Below, piece after piece: positions 29,600-40,821 of a stretch of 64,000 bases of DNA (positions are counted from its first letter, which is position 1; the number at the start of each line of letters is the position of its first letter). The notes under the pieces were generated by a model, which saw only the letters and a list, made by a program, of their open reading frames with translations, did not search any database and was not told the origin of the DNA. The position numbers and the translations under genes were made by a program. Source of the DNA: CAVQGZ01 sp942491665 (GTDB taxonomy: Bacteria > Actinomycetota > Actinomycetes > Jiangellales > Jiangellaceae); the NCBI GenBank assembly GCA_942491665.1, contig CALOBR010000016.1:1-64000 (forward strand). Reading direction: 5' to 3'.

Positions 29600-32466
29600 G
29601 GGCAGTTTCGCGCTGCGCACCCTCAACCGCCCTGGCTGGCAATGCCCGCGACCATGCCACCCAGACCCCGATTAGCTGCGGAGCGCTGGACGGGACGGCG
29701 CTCGCCACGGGACTCGCGACCGGCGGCGCCGAGATCGCCGCCTCAGTCTCGATGCGCGATGGCGAGGACGCCGAAGAGGGCGGGTACCTGCAGGTCCCCT
29801 GCAGGACCCGGTGGTGGAGAACTCGCCGGTGCCGAGGAAGCCCTGGAACAGCTCGGCTTCGACGCTGACCCACAGGGCGGCCAGCAGGATGAACAGCCAC
29901 AGCACATGGAGACCGAACAGGCCGACTGGGAGCAGGTCCAGGTTTCGGCGCAGCGCCATCGCGAGCAACACGGTGCTGACCGACATGACGGCGAACACCG
30001 TACTCTGCTCCACGAGCACCTGACCATCGCCGAGGCCCAGCGCGAAGGGCAGTGTGTCCGACGAGCGCCTGAACAACCCCGAAGGCCACCCACCGGGGGG
30101 TAGTCGTGCGGTTGAGGAAGCCGGGATGCACCGGGTCGCACGGACGCTGGCTCGCGGGCCACGACTCGGTGTAGTCGGTCAGGGTGGCCGATGCCGGAAA
30201 GATGCCGATGAGGAACGTGACGAACAGCAGCTGCATCGGGGAGAGCGCCTCGCCGCCGTTGATGTTGAAGGTGGTGGCCAGCAGCATCAGGCCGCAGTGC
30301 GCCGAACAGGCCGATCTTGAGGTGCAGCTTGTAGGACGTGATCTTGGTGTAGATGTCCCGCCCCTGAGGTCGATCGCGTGCACCAGGGTCGCGAAGTTGT
30401 CGTCGGTGAGCACCCTCTTGGCGGCCTGCTTCGTCACCTCCGAGCCCGTTCCCTTGGCCACCCCGATGTCCGCCTTCCCCAGGGCAGCCGCGTGGTTCAC
30501 CGCGTCACCCGGTCATCGCGACCGCTGGTTCCCCGCTCCTGCATCACCGGTGCCAGTCTCGCCTTGCTCCTGCGGGTGCGACGCGCCCGAACACGTGCAG
30601 GTCGGGGTGGCTTGGAGAGCGAGTTCCTCATCCCTGAGCTTGGCTGGAACTGTGGTCCGGTGATCACCGCCTAGGTCCAGGCCGAGATCGTCCCCAATCG
30701 CCCTCGCCGTGACCGTGTGGTCGCCCAGCTCGATCTGCGCACGTCGATCCCGGCGTCCAGCACGCTCAGCTTCCTCGTGGCCGTCGAACATGTAGCGGAT
30801 CGGTGATCCCAACCAGCCCGGCGATCATCAGGGTCGTTCACTGGCTCAGCCATGGGGTCGGCTTGCGTGGACCTCGTAGCGTCGCTCGATGCGCGCGGTA
30901 CGCGAAGGCCAGCTTGCCACGCGAGCCCCTGCTCGGCCAGCTACCATGGTGCCGTGCGGATCCGCTCCCGATCCGTCCATGAGTACCTCTTGGTCCTCCA
31001 CGCCGCGCTAGCGCTGAGCCTTCCGTCGGGGGCGCCCTTGACCGCTCACGAAGTGCAGCTCGTGCAGTACCCCTGCCGTGAGCCAGTCCGCCCGGTCGTG
31101 GAGCGTGGCCATGAACTTGTACTCGGAGGTCGAAGGGCACTTCGGCCCGTCGCGGGAAGGCGCTGCCGGGTCTGCTCGGCGTCGACGCCGGTCTTGCGCG
31201 GCGAGCACGACGAGCGCTGCCTCGGTCGGGTCGCCGATGACCCACTCGTCGTCGGCCACGGTGGCGTCCGTGCACAGGCACGTCAGGCCGTAGGGCCAGG
31301 CGTCGGAAGTCCGGCTCGTTGCCAGCCCGACGCCGAGGATCGCCCCGGTCTTCTGGTAGCCGCCGCCCTCGATCGTGTACCAGTCACCGCCTGTGAGCAT
31401 GGACGTCGCGGTCATGGCGTTCATCGTGAGCGTCCCGGTCTTGTCGCTGTTGATGACGGTCGTCCCACCCAGGGTCTCGACGTCGGTCAGGGTCTTGACG
31501 ACGGCCTTCGACTCGGCCAAGCGCCGGGCGCCGTAGGACAGCATGGCCTGCACGAAGGTGGGCAGGCCGACCGGGATGGAGGCGATAGCCGTCGAGATGC
31601 AGCCCAGCAGGAGGGGTCTCGGTTCCTGCCCTCGTGCGATGCCGATTATGGCGATGTCGGCCACCGCCGACCATGCCAGGATGCCGAAGACCTTGGTCAG
31701 GCCGTCCAGCTCCAGCTGTTGCTGCGAGCGGTTTCGCTTGCTCGCCCTCGACCATGTCCGCGATGCGGCCCATCTGCGTCGACTGACCGGTCGCCGTGAC
31801 GATGGTGGAACCGGAGCCGCGGGTGACCTGCGTGTTCTGGAACACCATGTTCGTGCGGTCCCCGAGGGCCACGTCGTCGCCCGCGATCGCCGCGGTGTCC
31901 TTGCCTACCGGCGCCGACTCCCCGGTGAGGGCGGCCTCCTGCACCTCGAGCGTGGCCGACGTGATGATCCGTCCGTCGGCCGGCACCGATATCGCCGGCC
32001 TCGAGCACCACCACGTCGCCCGGTACCAGATCGGTGGTCGATCTCCTCGACCCTGCCCGACGCGCCGGACGCGGGCGTGCGGGACCTGAAGCTGCGAGAG
32101 CGCCTCTACGCTTGCCCGGGCCTTCAGCTCCTGGCTCGAGCCCATGACCACGTTGAACGTGACCAGCCCGATCACCACCAGCCCGGTCGCCACCTGGCCG
32201 ATCAGGAAGCTCGCCACCCCGACGATCAGCAGCATGATGTTCATCGGGTTCGACAGCTGGCCCCGGGCGACCGACCACAGGCTGGGCGGCGGCTCCCTTC
32301 GCCAGCTCGTTCGGTCCGTATCTGCTGAGCCGCTTCTCGACCTCGCCGGCGTCGAGGCCCCGATCGGACTCCACTCGCGTCGTGCCGAGCTGCCGACTTC
32401 TCCAGCCGACGGGCTATACCAGGCGGACCTCTGTCCGGTGGTGGTCTGGTGCGTGACATGTGCCAT
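29600..32466 (-). pseudogene. P-type cation-transporting ATPase, frameshifted
   Basis: Inner-membrane ion pump of the Ca2+/Na+,K+ (P2) type. ATG 32,466. Seen: N-terminal cation-ATPase domain (GPNELAKG in an alternate frame), TM1-2 (NIMLLIVGVASFLIGQVATG), actuator EAALTGESAPVGKD with TGES, phosphorylation site NSDKTGTLTMN, EWVIGDPTEAALVVLAA, hinge-side ALGKADIGVAKGTGSEVTKQ, TM region LSPMQLLFVTFLIGIFPA. The start lies 8 bases after the carbamate kinase stop, so they are probably cotranscribed. The C-terminus is lost among indels near 29,600-29,700. Ion specificity cannot be set; the co-occurrence with arcC is common in actinobacterial stress/hypoxia clusters. Confidence 0.85.
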
Positions 32467-32473
32467 GTCGCGT

Positions 32474-33480
32474 CTACACCTCCCCCTGTCGCTGAAGATG
32501 AATTGCTGGCACCACCTGCGTGCCGGCCGGTCCCCTGGTGGGCGGCCTCGATCTGGGCGAGGCCGCCGATGGCGGCCCGCTTACCGGTCCCTTCCCCGAA
32601 CCTGGCGGCGGCGTCGACCTTGGGACCCATGGATCCGGCCGCCAACCGCGTGGCTCGCGGACCTCGTCCTGCGGTGGTACTGCGCGGTCGAGCCGAGCGG
32701 GCGCTGTTCTCGGCGTTCCCAGTCAAACCATCGTACGATCGCCGCGTTTCGAGGTCCGGTCACCATGACGAACAGGTTCGCGTCCACCTCGCAGGCCAGG
32801 AGCTCGCTCGCCAGGCTACGTCTCGATCAAGGCCTCGACCCACCCCCGCCCATCAACCCCGGCAGCGTACTGGCGGAAGTGCTTCCCACAGCCCATCGCC
32901 AGCTCGGACGATATGCGCGCCGCTACCCACCACCTCGACCGCGACTCGTCCCGATCAGATCCTCGAACAGATCCAGCTAGTGGCTGCACGGCCTATGACA
33001 ACGCGCCGCGACCCATCTTCTGATGGTCCATCCTCTCTCAGCGGCCATCAGCCGCCGCTCCCTGATCGGTAGAGGGGTCCGACTCTGGTCGGGTTCCTGT
33101 CCTTCGTCGTCCGGGTCGACCTCGACCATGGTGCACCAGGGTGGCCCGCAGGGCACCGTCGAGACGTGGGCTAGGTTTCCCAGCTCCTGCTCGAGCCCGT
33201 CACCCGATCCTGCCCTCGGTCGTGCGCACTTGAGGACGTCGAGCGGAGCTAGGGGCGACCTCGGTCGCGCGCTCGCCTGGATGGTCTTGCAGCCCCACCT
33301 AGGGCCCGTAGTCATGGCCAAGTGGCGAGAGCCGTGGTGGTCGTGCTCCACGGCGGGCGTGGCGGGGCTCGCCTCCTCCCGGCGAGCCACCACCTTCCAG
33401 CTGGGAGGCCTCGCGGCGGCTCGCGCCGGTGAGCAGGGCGTTCTCCGTGGGCGATTCCGGCTGCGACCCACAGGTGTGCT
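32474..33480 (-). pseudogene. arcC: Carbamate kinase, frameshifted
   Basis: Converts carbamoyl phosphate and ADP to ATP and carbamate in the last step of arginine fermentation. Blocks in several frames: ENALLTGASRREASQL near 33,440 (the GGNAL start region), HGNGPQVGL-like at about 33,320, APLDVL, GLEQELGNL, MVEVDPDDE, LMAAERGWTI, then LLACEVDANLFVMVTD (about 32,790), AGSMGPKVDAAARFGE (about 32,640) and TGKRAAIGGLAQIEAA. Stop at 32,474-32,476. The order and spacing match full-length carbamate kinases of about 310 residues. No arginine deiminase or ornithine carbamoyltransferase gene could be recognised beside it. Confidence 0.8.
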
Positions 33481-33999
33481 TCCGGCGGTAGGGGTCCGGC
33501 CAGCTCGCTCTCGCCCGCCTGTTTCACGTGTCCTGCTTCGGGCGGTCCAGCCCGATGCTCCGTCGAAGCTGTGTGACCAGCGTCACCATCGATGCAGGTT
33601 CGTGATTGAGGGTCAGATGAACATCAGGCAGCGTGTTGCCCCAGGCAGGGTGCGCATCTGCGACATCAGCCCACGATTCACCCCCGCCTCCTCCGCACAT
33701 GTGCGCTTGGCCGTGCTCGAAGGTCCGCGTGACAGATCACTCCAGGCGACTGCTCTGCCCGATCAGGTTGTTTGCGCTGAGATGGAAGAGCGGCTGGGTC
33801 AAGGTGTCGACGGAGTTCTCCGAGCCAATGGGCTGCGTTCAGCGTCATGCCGCCTCGTCCTCCGCGCGGGTGACGGGCAGCGCCTGGCCCTCTTCCAGCG
33901 TTGACGTCCGATCCCGGCACCATAGCCTCCAAGTCTCTCTGTTGGTGCCGCAGTTCCCGACTGTGTGTCGGACAGTGGCCTTGCATCGCTCATCACCAG
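33481..33999. other. Unresolved stretch upstream of carbamate kinase
   Basis: Only broken frames are seen. It is too short for arcA or arcB (about 1 kb each), which would be the expected neighbours. Nothing else was recognised. Confidence 0.3.
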
Positions 34000-34690
34000 G
34001 CCGCCACCACGACTCCGCGGCAGCCGATGTCGGTCAGGTCCCCCGACTCGACCAGCCCCTTGGTCTCCTGAGCAGGTCCCGAACACGCCAGGCGCCATGG
34101 CGACGAACCAGGCGATGCCGAGCGCGAGGATTGACGCGCGCTTGCTTGTACTGCCCGTCGGATCTCGCGCATCGTGAGCAGGCTGGTCACGAAGCCAGCG
34201 TGGCCCAGATGATCCAGGAGCACGGCACGCCCCGGCGGTGCCTCGCCACCGCCAGGGACGAGCGCCGTCCAACCCTGAAGAAAGTCCACCTCGACGACAC
34301 TGTCTACGGCAAGAATTAGCTCGAGGGCCACCAGGCTCAGCGCAGCGACGAGAACGAAGAAGGCAGCCAGCAGGTTGACCGTCGCTACAGCTTCCACGCC
34401 CTTCAGCGCCAGCGTCTGCAGAGCGATGAAGAGCAGCAGAAGCGCGTAGCCAATCGCGGCGGAGGCGGCTGTCGAAGCGCTCAGCAGCAAGTGCCTCGTC
34501 GGCAGAATCGCGGCGTGTACGACGCTCGAGCGGCCAACACCGCGCAGGCGTAGGCGAAGGCGAAGGCGGCGAAGAGCAGGCTGATGTCGCGCGGCCGCGA
34601 AACGCAAATGCATGCGAAGGCGAGCAACGCGGTCATCGCGAGGCAGGCTCCAGCCACGACAAGGAGGGTGGTGGCGTTAAGCTATATGTC
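34000..34690 (-). pseudogene. APC-superfamily amino-acid permease fragment (ArcD-like?)
   Basis: Seen: strong TM stretches IGYALLLLFIALQTLALKGVEAV, TVNLLAAFFVLVAALSLVALEL, then VDFLQGWTALVPGG and, in another frame, ASILALGIAWFVAMAPGVFG. The LKGVEAVATVN / DFLQGW order is that of arginine:ornithine or polyamine antiporters of the APC family. It lies upstream of carbamate kinase on the same strand, which supports arginine/ornithine exchange, but the fragment is short (about 230 residues) and frameshifted. Confidence in 'APC permease' is moderate and in the substrate is low. Confidence 0.45.
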
Positions 34691-34699
34691 ACCGCCTCA

Positions 34700-35116
34700 G
34701 CTCGGGGACCGGCTTGCGGCCCTGGTCCGCTCAAACTAGATCGACCGCCCCCATTGACAGTCCTCTGTGTTGCAGGTTCGCGGTGCCATCGGCTTCACGA
34801 GCCGTCGAGGGCAGAGACACCACCTCTGCTGCAACGCCGTGCAAAGTACGCCACCACACCCGCCACAAGTGCAGGGCTAGCATCGACCGGTCCAAGGCCA
34901 GTCCCGGAACGACCGTGATCGCCGACCATCTGTCCGGATGCCAGCAATCAAGCAGGACGATCGTCGAACAGCCAGGTGTGGTCAGGTGGTTCGCCGACGT
35001 TCGCATCCACGCCCAGCACGATCCCTAGCCGAGGAAGCAACCTCGCCGCGGAGCCCCTCGACGATCTGACGCTCGGCTCCCAGCATGGTGTCGCTGGGCA
35101 GCGACAGCCCCGGTCG
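34700..35116. other. Stretch without recognised gene
   Basis: An open frame at 34,731-35,006 (minus) has no domain. The phrase GGGGACCGG ... CCCTGGTCC near 34,706-34,728 is weakly palindromic and lies upstream of the permease, so a regulatory role is possible. Confidence 0.3.
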
Positions 35117-35800
35117 CTAGCTGGTGCGGGGCGGCGGGGTCTGGCCCAGCTCGAAGACCTGTTCGCGGTGGCTGACGTTGGCCGCGTCGTCGGGGTCGGC
35201 GGTCTTGCCGGGCAGCATCGAGGCGAACAGCCCGAGACCGGCGGTCAGCAGGTATGCCGTGAGGACCGCGACGAGCAGGCAGGACAGGGTGAGCGCGATT
35301 GGGAGGTCGAGACGAGGACGTGGGTCGCGACGCCGGCGGCGCCACCGATGCCGGTCGCCCCGTTCGGCTCGGTCGGCACCCGCAGCGCCTTGCGGAGCAG
35401 ACCGACGAGCAGACCTGCGGCCATGGTCACCGGGAGCCACCAGAGATCGCCGCCAAGAAGCCCGTTGTCGACCTCGTCGGGCCACTACCAGTTCGTCGCC
35501 CTCCAGACAGCCCACGTGAACAACAGCGCGGCACCGCCGGCCATCAGCCCGACGGCACCGCGTACAGCACCGGTAGCCAGAAGGACCGGTCCCGAGCGAA
35601 GTGGACCGACGTCGTCCCGGCCTCACCTGACCGACTCGCCGGTCAGCTGCTCGTAGCCGTCGATCGGCTCGGCGCCCGCATCGGCCGTCATGAACGCGGT
35701 CGACAGATCCCAAGAGTCGTTGACGGCGGAAACGACCCCGTCTTTCGGCTTTCTACCTGGCGAGGTACGCCTCGGCCTTGCCGGGGGTGGGGATTGCCCG
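35117..35800 (-). pseudogene. Multi-pass membrane protein, unassigned, frameshifted
   Basis: Hydrophobic blocks in different frames: GAVGLMAGGAALLFTWAVW, LLGGDLWWLPVTMAAGLLVG, LPIALTLSCLLVAVLTAYLL, followed by an acidic soluble tail (KTADPDDAANVSHREQVFE). The LWWLPVTMAAGLLVGLLRKA piece is reminiscent of actinobacterial chloride-channel proteins, but the channel filter motifs were not found. The 5' limit is approximate. Confidence 0.35.
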
Positions 35801-35813
35801 GCCCGTCGCAGCG

Positions 35814-36341
35814 TCATCCGAGCGATGCCTCACCTGGAGTGCAGTTCGCGGGTACGTCATTGCCGCTGATCTTGAAGTCGCTGCAGGTGAGGGAAGTAGG
35901 GGTGCAGCAGCCCGAGGAAGAACGACAGGGCTGCGACAGTGAGGACGGCGAGCGCCGCGACGGCCCACGTTCGTCTCTCGACGCCCTCGGTGACATCCGG
36001 ACGTGACACTTGGAGGATGACCCACACCATGAAGGGCAGACCGATGACGGTGATGCCTACAGCGAACACCGGAGGAGGTCGCTCAGCAGGGTGTCATCCG
36101 GCACAGGCAGGAAGGACAAACCGATCCACAGCGACGGCAAGAGCAGAGTGGCGACGACACCCCTTGGCATCCGGCGAGATCCCCCTTTGAACAACACTAT
36201 GACGAAGGCAGCGGTCGCAGCGGCCCACAGAGTCAGTATTTGCTCAAAGAAGACGCCTCCCCACGCACCCAGCGTGAAGGCAGGCCACCATGCGACGAGG
36301 GATGCCGCGACAGCGATAGCGCCGATCGTCCTGCGAGCCAC
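35814..36341 (-). pseudogene. Small integral membrane protein of unknown function
   Basis: From ATG 36,341: ARRTIGAIAVAASLVAWWPA, TM segments FFEQILTLWAAATAAFVIVL, GVVATLLLPSLWIGLSFLP, then in another frame AVGITVIGLPFMVWVILQV and TWAVAALAVLTVAALSFFLG, ending GNDVPANCTPGEASLG, stop 35,814. About 175 residues with four or five TMs. Two indels (about 36,065 and 35,885). No family recognised. Confidence 0.5.
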
Positions 36342-36359
36342 TCTCGCTGGTCGGAGACT

Positions 36360-37010
36360 GCCATCAGCGGGACCCTAGTGGTCGCAGTCACGCGAACGGC
36401 TGCCTGGCGCCGGGAGTGGTCCGCGGTGCCAACGGCCTCCGCGGCCGCGCACCGGTGATGCGCCACACAGGATCGATCGACGAACTCGATCGAGTCCGAG
36501 GAGGGCTCCTCCGGCCTGCTCGAAACCACTGTCGCCTTGACTGCGCTGCGCGGGGGCCTCGCCGAGGCGGGTGCGGCCCCGTTCGGGATCCGGCCCCACG
36601 ACCGGCTGGCCCTGTCGGAGCGGCGGCGCCGCGCCAACGCCTACGCCTGCGCCTGCTCCTGCATCCGGGCCGTCCGCTCGGTGCGCTCACCCAGATCGGC
36701 CGGCACCCGGTCGGAACGCTCCTCACCGGGCTCCGTATCGGACGCGGTGTCTCCTGCCTGGTCGATCCGCTGTGCCTCGGCGACCAGCCCGGTGACTCCG
36801 CACACTTCCCGAGAAGCCTTGTAGCTGGAGAAGACCTGCACCAGCACGAACGCCAGCAGCAGCACCGTCTGGGAGGTGAGCAGCGGGGAGATCAGCAGCT
36901 CGAGCTGGACCCGCTGCACCTCAGTCTTGGCGAACGGGCGCACCCACCGGTTGACCATGAGACCCGGCCAGCACCATCACGGCCAGCACGTCGATCACCG
37001 CCAGCACCGT
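36360..37010 (-). pseudogene. DUF4239 (bestrophin-like) membrane protein, frameshifted
   Basis: N-terminal TM VIDVLAVMVLAGLMV, then VQLELLISPLLTSQTVLLLAFVLVQVF and a soluble helix EVCGVTGLVAEAQRIDQAGD. The pattern of an early TM pair followed by an acidic helical loop is that of actinobacterial DUF4239 proteins. The second half (36,360-36,640) is broken. Assignment is by pattern and moderate. Confidence 0.4.
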
Positions 37011-37600
37011 GGCCACAGCACCTCCCCTGATCGAAGTGCGGGGATCCTATCCAGGAACGCCCAGGCAAGGACCGTAGGCCGCCACCACACTGGCCAACCG
37101 TGCGCCAGCACTCCCACCGACAGGCTGTTGCCATCCACTCGAGCAGCATCACGATCAGCGACAAACACGGGCCACCCGGTACAGCGCCGCGTGTGGACGC
37201 ATGACAGACGAGGGCGCGGTCGTGGCCGCACCAGCGTCGCTATCGCCGAGTTTGACGCTGGGATCTGCTCGGTGGAGCTCCGGTGCGCGGCCGTGCCAGC
37301 GAGCGAGAGTGGATCTTGTAGTCGGGCGCCGTTCGGGGCGGGCTCGGCTGGGGTCGCTAGTGTCGGGTCGATGTCCGACCCGTTCCCGGTGGTGTTCGAC
37401 CCCGCTTGGTGGCATGCGTGCTGAGTTCGGCGAGCTGGCACTCCAGTCCGGACGCATGCTAAACGCACGTCACCATGCCCAGATCACCGGGGCGAGGACC
37501 TGCTCACCATAGGCTACCCGGGCCCTCGGATCTGGGGATGCGGAGCGGGCGGAGCAGCCTGATGCAGCGTGCAGCACAGATGCTCTACGACGAGCGCGAA
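37011..37600. other. Stretch without recognised gene
   Basis: Both strands have broken frames and no motif that I recognise. It separates the minus-strand membrane proteins from a doubtful plus-strand gene. Confidence 0.35.
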
Positions 37601-37639
37601 GAGGAGTCCCCAGTAGGTCGGCGCGGCCTCGATGTTGGT

Positions 37640-38010
37640 CTACCACCTCGTCAGCGAGCAGCTCGGAGGCCAGCGAGCACGACGACACGACCTGGCTCGA
37701 TGTGGTCCTCAAGGTGCATCCAGGTCTTGACGCGTTGGGTCGGGCCCAGGTGGCGTCGCTTGTGCACGGCTTCGTTCTGCAGGAGGCGTTCTTCACCGTT
37801 TCTGCTGCCGAGAAGCGGCGCATCCGACAGGCCTTCGGTGATGCGCTGCTCGAGGCTGAGCTGGGCGACGGGCCGAACTCGACGGTCGAGCAACGGCAGG
37901 ACAGTAGTCCGCTCCCTGATCCTGGCCGCGGTGGCGCTGGGAAACGGCTACGCCATTGTGCAGCAACCGAGACACGCTCGGAGCTGAACGCTGCCCGATG
38001 CCAGGCGTGA
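37640..38010 (+). CDS. Hypothetical protein, doubtful
   Basis: A continuous plus-strand frame gives LDVVLKVHPGLDALGRAQVA, FVLQEAFFTVSAAEKRRIRQ, FGDALLEAELGD, a plausible helical protein about 100 residues long. Codon third positions are GC-rich as expected for a real actinobacterial gene. No family is recognised. Indels may disrupt its 5' part. Confidence 0.35.
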
Positions 38011-38219
38011 CTCCTGGACCGCGGGCGTCGACCACGCTCCCGCTGATCCTGCTCGAGTCGTGGCTCCCTGGCCCGCTTCCGAATCCGAGGCGCCTCCTTC
38101 CGCCCCTCGTCGCCCGGCCACGGTCGACCGTCCCCACGGCATGGCCTCGCCAGCCGGGTGGTCACATGGTGGCGTCTGTGTTGCCAGGCCGCGCTCGGCG
38201 GGGAGCGTGATGGACAACT

Positions 38220-38795
38220 ACCTCTGCCTGCCGCCAGGCGATCCCCCGGAATCGAACGGAGCGGCGCGAGAGGGTCCGCGGCGTGCTGCCATGCGACCGC
38301 GAGGCTGCCTCGAATCAGTTCTGCCTTGTCCGGATGCGCCCGGTGAATAGCGATGCGCCTCAGCTCGGCGACGTCGGTGAGCTTGACCGTGACCGTCCAG
38401 GACAGCGTGCACGCCTCGTCCAACTCGGGCGTCACCTCAGTGGCTACCTTGAGGATCCGCAACGCGTCTGCCTCCAGAAGCTCCTCCAGCCCGTCGGTGG
38501 GCCAGACCATCCAGGCAAGGATGTCGAACGGGTCTGCGGTGGCCTCCACATCCGGGTCCCCGACGGTGGGGTCAGCACTGAGCCCGATCGCCACGGCGCA
38601 CTCCTCGGCCCGCTCAGCGGCCTCGCGGAGAGCCTCAGCGTCGATGATGGCGACCTCTGCCGTCACCGTCCATGCCCAGGTCTCCCGGTTCTTCCCGGGC
38701 GATGGCCGATCGAAGGAAGCATCGGCCGATCCCATGCTGGGCAGATCGAACAGGCCAGGCTCGTCTTCGTTCATCGCGCCGAGCCTATGCTCCAT
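38220..38795 (-). CDS. Hypothetical acidic protein
   Basis: ATG 38,795 is followed by HRLGAMNEDEPGLFDLPSMG. An in-frame ATG (MNEDEP) seven codons on is an alternative start. Then ETWAWTVTAEVAIIDAEAL, EECAVAIGLSADP, ADPFDILAWMVWPTDGLEEL and TLSWTVTVKLTDVAELRR. Two similar TWxWTVTxEVxxxDxxxL / LSWTVTVKLTDVAELR strands suggest an internal duplication of a small alpha/beta unit. The frame continues downstream but loses character after about residue 190. Family unknown; lies next to IS110 copy 1. Confidence 0.55.
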
Positions 38796-39042
38796 CGGCG
38801 AGACCCTGACGATGGACGACGAACAGCGCTATGTCTCGCCGACATCCATCTGTCCGCAGACAGCTACCCCGCGACGGCGCCGGAGCCGCGCGGCGACCAT
38901 GTGCGGGCTCGCCATGCAGCGTTGAGCAGCGGTCATCGCTTGTCGGCGTCCGCGCTGGACACCCCGGCAGGGGCATCCGGCCAGCACCACCTGATCACTC
39001 TCGCCACGGTATCGCCGCGTCACTTCGGCACCACCTCTGATG

Positions 39043-40318
39043 TCAAGGGGTGAGTTGAGGGGTCCTTCGGGTCGTGAGATGTTCCGCGGCCGCGGGACGG
39101 GTTGTAGCGTCGTCTTCGCGGGTCCGGGAAGTGGCTGATCCGAAGTGTCGGTGGGCGGGTGTGAGCCGACCGCGCTGGATTGATGAGACGCCCCGCGGTG
39201 CCCTCCCGGGCCCGCTCTGGCCTGACCGCCGCCTTGCGGTTCGGCCGTCTCTGCGGCGGCCTGGGCGTCGGCGACGAGCTGGCGGTAGATGGCTTCGGTG
39301 ATGCGGCGCTTGAGACACCTGATTGCTTCGAGGGGCTTCTTGCCTTCGGCTCGTTTGCGTCGGTAGTAGACGCGCCCTGGAGTGTCGACCCGGATCTGGC
39401 TGATGGCGGCGATGTGGATCATGTGGTTCATCCGCCGGTTCCCGGCCCGCGAGAGCCGGTGGCGGTTCTGCTCCCCGGAGGAGTCGCGTCGAGGGGCGCG
39501 GTCCCGGTCCAGGAGGCGAAGCGGTTGCGGTCGGCGAAGCGGGCCACGTCCCCGACGATCGGCCAGTGGCATCGAGCGGCCACGACGGGTCCGACACCAC
39601 GAAGGTCCATCAGCCGTGAGCCGCGGGCCAGCACCATCGCCTTCAGTTCAGCGTCGGCCTTCCTGGATCTTGGCCTCGACCGCGACCAGCTCGGCCAGCT
39701 CGTCGGCGGCGATGCGGCGGCGGGTCTTCCCGGCGATGTCACGCGGACGCACGCTGGCGAGCATGGCCTTGGCCTGACCTGTGGGGATGTCCTTCTTCGC
39801 CTGCCCCGGCAGCAGCTCGGCCAGCAGCGCCTGCAACCGGGCCACGGTCTGGATGCGCCGGCGGGTGAGCGCCTCACGCCGGTCGGTGAGCATCCGCAGC
39901 GCCTCCAGCTCGGCGTCGACCTTCAGTACCCGCAGCCCCTCGAGGCGCACCGCCACGACCGCGATCGAGTGCGCGTCGTGGGCGTCGGTCTTGCGGTTGT
40001 GGCCGGTGTCGAACAGGCGCACCCGAGCGGCCAGCTTCCTTGGCCGGCACATCCACGACGTTCTCCCGGGCCTCCAACAGCCGCTGAGCCAGCGAGCGCC
40101 CGACCCCATTCGCGCCCTCGACCGCCCACACCCGCTCCGGCCAGATCTTGGCGAAGCGGCGCATCGCCGCGTACCCGGCCTGATCGGTGGCGAACTTCTT
40201 CTCCGGCCCGACCCGAGCATCCTCTCCTGGGCATCGACCACCTCGATCGTCGCCGACAACTTGTGGGGATCCACCCCGATGACCACCTGCTGCGAACTCG
40301 CTGCATCTGCTGCACCCA
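39043..40318 (-). pseudogene. IS110 DEDD transposase, copy 1, frameshifted
   Basis: Same protein as copy 3, here with at least four indels relative to it (about 40,190, 40,045, 39,661 and 39,555). Visible parts: QVVIGVDPHKLSATIEVVDA, the HDAHSIAVVAV region in alternate frame, and Tnp_20 domain GNRRMNHMIHIAAISQIRVD. Because it is broken in its DEDD and Tnp_20 parts, it cannot make an active protein as read; intact copy 3 could act in trans. Confidence 0.85.
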
Positions 40319-40319
40319 C

Positions 40320-40539
40320 CTTCACTCGAACCAGCAAAGGACGGCGAGGTGGGCGGTGCTACTACGAGCAGGGCAGTCCCCTCTTGAGCCACGCCTCGTC
40401 AGCGGTGCCCGACGGGCTGCAGACCGAAGGTGAGCCACACCCAACAACCCGGGTGGGCAGCCGCATGGAGAGCATCCCGCCGGGCACCTCGACCGAGTCT
40501 GGCCGGACGTCGGTCGTATGGGAATCGTCTAGTAGCCGC
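40320..40539 (-). ncRNA. Candidate bridge-RNA leader of IS110 copy 1
   Basis: The noncoding segment upstream of the transposase is conserved among the three copies over about 200 bases, with no open frame. In IS110/IS621-type elements this segment encodes the bridge RNA that pairs with target and donor DNA. Here the loop near 40,441-40,452 reads CCAACAACCCGG. Confidence 0.4.
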
Positions 40540-40821
40540 GTAGCGTGCGACCCGCGTACGTGTCCCTCGCCGAGTAGCGTCCTGTTCGCGGCACGACCGT
40601 GAACGCTCTACATGCGGGATGTTGTGGTGTCTGGGGCCTGCACCGGGGGTGATCGGCGTCCGCGTGGCGTACGTGAGATGCCTGACGACCCTTGCTCTCG
40701 CCGCTTGGACGTCTCACCGTTGTTCGCAGGTTGTGACTACGCCACCACGCGGTCAGTCAACGCAACAGTGCCCCCGCGTCCACGCTCCGGTGGGCGTGGC
40801 TCTCCATACTGCGCGTCAATC

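Larger units (their letters stand above)
39017..40539 (-). mobile_element. IS110-family element, copy 1
   Basis: Boundaries were set by comparing three copies in this window: all share GCGTCAC at the transposase 3' side (39,017) and TAGTAGCCGC at the leader side (40,539), and diverge outside. IS110 elements have no terminal inverted repeats. Confidence 0.7.
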
